From an uncultured Clostridia bacterium (lineage in GTDB: Bacteria; Bacillota; Clostridia; Christensenellales; DTU072): 7,922 nt of DNA. The stretch is from NCBI GenBank assembly GCA_944350065.1, contig CALVOD010000056.1:1-7922 (forward strand), read 5' to 3'. Each line of letters opens with the position of its first letter. Position 1 is the stretch's first letter. The position numbers and the translations under genes are program-made. The notes below the pieces were generated by a model that worked only from the letters and a program-made list of their open reading frames with translations, was not told where the DNA came from and made no database searches. Below are positions 6,241-7,922 of the stretch, piece after piece.

Positions 6241-6260
6241 GGCGCGAAATTATGTATAAT
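6232..6260 (+). promoter_or_regulatory. Promoter of lplA
   Basis: A perfect TATAAT at 6255-6260 is preceded, after 17 bp, by TTGCAT (6232-6237), a weak match to TTGACA. The expected transcript start at about 6266-6268 falls on the ATG at 6267. The -35 box overlaps the second GTTGC repeat of the candidate operator. Confidence 0.7.
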
Positions 6261-6266
6261 TTAAGC

Positions 6267-7238
6267 ATGTCAAAGATAATGATATCGCCTTCGGCGGACG
6301 TATATCTCAATCTTGCGTGCGAAGACAAGCTGTTCGCCGATTACGACGGAGAGCCCCTTCTTTTTCTGTGGCGGAACCATAACGCGATCGTTATCGGGAA
6401 GTGGCAAAACGCATGGAAGGAATGTAACGCGGCGGAAGCGGAACGCGACGGAATAAAGATAGCGCGAAGGCTTACCGGTGGCGGCGCGGTGTTCCACGAT
6501 TTAAACAATTTAAATTATACTTTTATCGCAAACGAAAAGGATTACGACGTTTTAAGGCAGTGCGAAGTCGTACGCAAAGCGCTCCTCGCGCTCGGCATAA
6601 AAGCTGAAATAAGCGGAAGAAACGACCTTACGGCTAACGGGTTCAAAGTGAGTGGAAACGCTTTCCGCAAAGCGCGCGGGAAAGGGTTGCACCACGGCAC
6701 CCTGCTGATATCCTGCGAGCCGGAAAAAATGGCGAAATATCTTCGTCCCTCCCCTCTCAAACTCTCCTCGAAAGGCGTCGATTCGGTGCGTTCGAGGGTG
6801 GGCTCGCTTTGCATGTCGCGCCCCGCAACGAGCGTATCGGAGGTTGCCGCGGCGCTGACGGAAAGTTTCGCAAACGAATACGGCGCGTGCTCCTATCTTA
6901 CGTTCGACGAAAAAGAGTATCGGGAAAAAGCCGCTTTATTCGGCTCCGCGGAGTACGTTTTCGGTAAAAATCCGCCCTACGCCTTCTCCGTCGAATTCGC
7001 CTGCCTGTACGGACTTGCGGAAGTTGCGTTCCGTGTGGAAAAAGGCTGCGTGCGTTCCGTAAAAGTGTATTCCGACACCCTCGACGAAGAATTGCCGCGT
7101 AAAGCGGAAAACATACTTACGGGCGCCCGTTTCGATATTTCGAGTATCCATAACGCATTTATATCGGAACGGGATCCGAGCCTTGAAATTTTCGGAGCGA
7201 GCCTTGCGGAAGCGTTGTCGGAAAAGCTGTCCGTATAG
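6267..7238 (+). CDS. lplA: Lipoate-protein ligase A
   Basis: A 323-residue lipoate-protein ligase. It activates free lipoate with ATP to lipoyl-AMP and transfers it to a lysine of lipoyl domains such as GcvH or 2-oxoacid dehydrogenase E2. The catalytic domain shows SADVYLNLACED (9-20), RRLTGGGAVFHD (67-78) for lipoyl-AMP binding, NLNYTF (81-86), NDLTANGFKVSGNAFR (119-134) with the conserved Lys127, HHGTLL (142-147) and SVRSRVGSL (173-181). Residues from about 215 on match the small C-terminal domain of self-sufficient LplA enzymes. Three in-frame ATGs exist (6252, 6267, 6279) and none has a ribosome binding site. The one at 6252 lies upstream of the -10 box. I chose 6267, which sits where transcription should begin and gives a family-like N-terminus; 6279 is also possible. 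The gene is divergent from eda, is probably a single-gene transcript, and implies lipoate scavenging. Confidence 0.92.
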   Translation: MSKIMISPSADVYLNLACEDKLFADYDGEPLLFLWRNHNAIVIGKWQNAWKECNAAEAERDGIKIARRLTGGGAVFHDLNNLNYTFIANEKDYDVLRQCEVVRKALLALGIKAEISGRNDLTANGFKVSGNAFRKARGKGLHHGTLLISCEPEKMAKYLRPSPLKLSSKGVDSVRSRVGSLCMSRPATSVSEVAAALTESFANEYGACSYLTFDEKEYREKAALFGSAEYVFGKNPPYAFSVEFACLYGLAEVAFRVEKGCVRSVKVYSDTLDEELPRKAENILTGARFDISSIHNAFISERDPSLEIFGASLAEALSEKLSV

Positions 7239-7395
7239 CGCAGACGTTCACTGCGACAGCACGCCACGCGCAGTTATCGGTCTCGGGCGCAAATTCTTAA
7301 CGCCGTAAAACACGGTATACGCGGATTTTAACGGGGCGCACGTTTCCGTGCGAGGAACCGAGTAAAAGTAATTTACAAAATTTCTCGGCAATCGA
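7239..7395. other. Non-coding stretch with weak stem-loops after lplA
   Basis: The 157 bp between lplA and the tRNA promoter contain no supported gene. CGCAG/CTGCG (7239-7243 and 7251-7255) begins directly after the lplA stop. CGCACG-TTTC-CGTGCG (7337-7352) is a perfect 6-bp hairpin. CCGAG/CTCGG (7358-7362 and 7384-7388) encloses GTAAA/TTTAC. None is followed by a T run, so no intrinsic terminator for lplA can be named; Rho-dependent ending or read-through is possible. Confidence 0.5.
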
Positions 7396-7424
7396 TTGAC
7401 AAACCCTTTAAGTTTGGCTATACT
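7396..7424 (+). promoter_or_regulatory. Promoter of the tRNA cluster
   Basis: TTGACA (7396-7401), a 17-bp spacer and TATACT (7419-7424) match the consensus at eleven of twelve positions. The expected start near 7431 leaves a leader of about 25 nt before tRNA-Gly, to be removed by processing. This strength is typical of stable RNA operons. Confidence 0.88.
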
Positions 7425-7455
7425 ATTTAAGCGCTTGCAAGTGGGCAAACACCGT

Positions 7456-7529
7456 GCGGGTGTAGTTCAATGGTAGAACACCAGCCTTCCAAGCTGGTTG
7501 CGTGGGTCCGATTCCCATCACCCGCTCCA
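7456..7529 (+). tRNA. tRNA-Gly (anticodon TCC)
   Basis: This is a full cloverleaf of 74 nt with an encoded CCA. The acceptor GCGGGTG pairs with CACCCGC, the anticodon stem is CCAGC/GCTGG with loop CTTCCAA, and the discriminator base is T. The D loop keeps the GG pair (7472-7473). The T loop reads TCCGATT (7507-7513), so position 55 is C instead of T, which removes the usual pseudouridine 55 that contacts G18. It is the first gene of the cluster, followed after 4 nt by tRNA-Arg. Confidence 0.96.
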
Positions 7530-7533
7530 CTGT

Positions 7534-7610
7534 GGATCAGTAGCTCAGTAGGATAGAGCAACGGCCTTCTAAGCCGTAGGTCGGGGGTTCGAATCCCTCC
7601 TGGTTCACCA
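7534..7610 (+). tRNA. tRNA-Arg (anticodon TCT)
   Basis: A 77-nt cloverleaf with encoded CCA. The acceptor GGATCAG pairs with CTGGTTC (two G-T wobbles). The anticodon stem is ACGGC/GCCGT with loop CTTCTAA, and the T loop is TTCGAAT. It reads AGA and AGG codons. Only 4 nt separate it from tRNA-Gly, which indicates co-transcription. Confidence 0.97.
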
Positions 7611-7658
7611 CTAAGCGGCAAGCCCGTAACTTGACAAAGGAATAAGGTAATATACTTT

Positions 7659-7736
7659 GGTGGGTATAGTTCAGTTGGCTAGAATGCCAGATTGTGGCTC
7701 TGGAGGTCGTGGGTTCAAGTCCCACTACTCACCCCA
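7659..7736 (+). tRNA. tRNA-His (anticodon GTG)
   Basis: The acceptor GTGGGTA (7660-7666) pairs with TACTCAC. An encoded extra G at 7659 (position -1) faces C73, the identity mark of tRNA-His. The anticodon loop is TTGTGGC, the T loop TTCAAGT, and CCA is encoded at 7734-7736. It lies 48 nt after tRNA-Arg. Confidence 0.96.
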
Positions 7737-7752
7737 ATTCCTTTCCGAACAT

Positions 7753-7827
7753 AGGGGTGTCGCCAAGCGGTAAGGCACGAGACTTTGACTCTCGCATTCG
7801 TAGGTTCAAATCCTGCCACCCCTGCCA
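7753..7827 (+). tRNA. tRNA-Gln (anticodon TTG)
   Basis: A 75-nt cloverleaf with encoded CCA. The acceptor AGGGGTG pairs with CACCCCT with G as discriminator, the anticodon loop is CTTTGAC, and the T loop is TTCAAAT. The first pair is A-T; many tRNA-Gln genes have T-A here. It follows tRNA-His by 16 nt. Confidence 0.96.
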
Positions 7828-7846
7828 TAACAAACGCAAAGGATAT

Positions 7847-7922
7847 GATCCATTAGCTCAGTCGGTAGAGCACTTGACTTTTAATCAAGGTGTCCGGAGT
7901 TCGAATCTCCGATGGATCACCA
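7847..7922 (+). tRNA. tRNA-Lys (anticodon TTT)
   Basis: A 76-nt cloverleaf ending exactly at the window edge with its encoded CCA. The acceptor GATCCAT pairs with ATGGATC, the anticodon stem is CTTGA/TCAAG with loop CTTTTAA, and the T loop is TTCGAAT. It follows tRNA-Gln by 19 nt. The cluster may continue to the right of the window. Confidence 0.97.

Noticed and set aside
6137..6328. 64-codon N-terminal extension of eda
   Set aside because: The extension runs through the eda promoter and into the lplA coding region, has no family similarity, and lacks the GAGGA site that precedes the ATG at 6136.
7334..7345. 12-mer GGGCGCACGTTT shared with 56-67 near the left terminator
   Set aside because: One or two 12-base matches are expected by chance in a window of this size, and the flanks differ.
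7631..7656. TTGACA ... TATACT look-alike in the tRNA-Arg/tRNA-His spacer
   Set aside because: The spacer is only 14 bp, and the implied start near 7663 would fall inside tRNA-His (start 7659), so it could not make a functional tRNA-His.
7248..7725. Minus-strand frames of 62-66 codons over the tRNA cluster (peptides such as GGIRTPDLRLRRP)
   Set aside because: Such peptides are the well-known spurious translations of tRNA genes on the opposite strand.

Overview
The window looks like a chromosomal segment from a low-to-mid GC Firmicute, most likely a clostridial anaerobe. The signs are textbook sigma-A promoters (TTGACA, 17 bp, TATAAT), strong GGAGG-type ribosome binding sites, CCA ends encoded in every tRNA gene, a Gly-Arg-His-Gln-Lys tRNA cluster, and proteins that read like clostridial family members. 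I see no plasmid, phage, transposon or CRISPR signature.

Left edge (1-277): the 3' end of a structured RNA, possibly the large-type signal recognition particle RNA, ends in an intrinsic terminator pointing right. A second intrinsic terminator pointing left closes the large minus-strand gene block. About 160 bp between the two terminators holds nothing I recognise.

Minus-strand block (278-6136), in order of transcription: eda (KDPG/KHG aldolase), kdgK (2-keto-3-deoxygluconate kinase), a GtrA-family membrane protein, a second and unusual PfkB-family kinase, an iron-containing alcohol dehydrogenase, and hflX (ribosome-associated GTPase). One perfect-consensus promoter lies upstream of eda. The only clear intrinsic terminator follows hflX. 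Gaps are short and the last two genes overlap by 4 nt, so a single six-gene operon is the simplest reading. The first two enzymes form the lower Entner-Doudoroff route from KDG: KdgK makes KDPG and Eda splits it to pyruvate and glyceraldehyde-3-phosphate. This route is typical of pectin or uronate breakdown. The dehydrogenase could dispose of reducing equivalents. The jobs of the GtrA protein and the second kinase in this setting are not known.

Divergent control region (6137-6266): the eda promoter faces a second promoter for lplA (lipoate-protein ligase). A 7+7 bp inverted repeat lies between their -35 boxes. The lplA -10 box is so close to the likely start codon that the mRNA may be leaderless.

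Right part (7239-7922): a 157-bp non-coding stretch with weak stem-loops, then a consensus promoter driving five tRNA genes: Gly(TCC), Arg(TCT), His(GTG), Gln(TTG) and Lys(TTT). The tRNA-Gly gene has C instead of the near-universal T at position 55 of the T loop.

No wholly new system is evident. The most unusual points are the mixed operon, the divergent control region with the possibly leaderless lplA, the atypical PfkB kinase and the odd tRNA-Gly.
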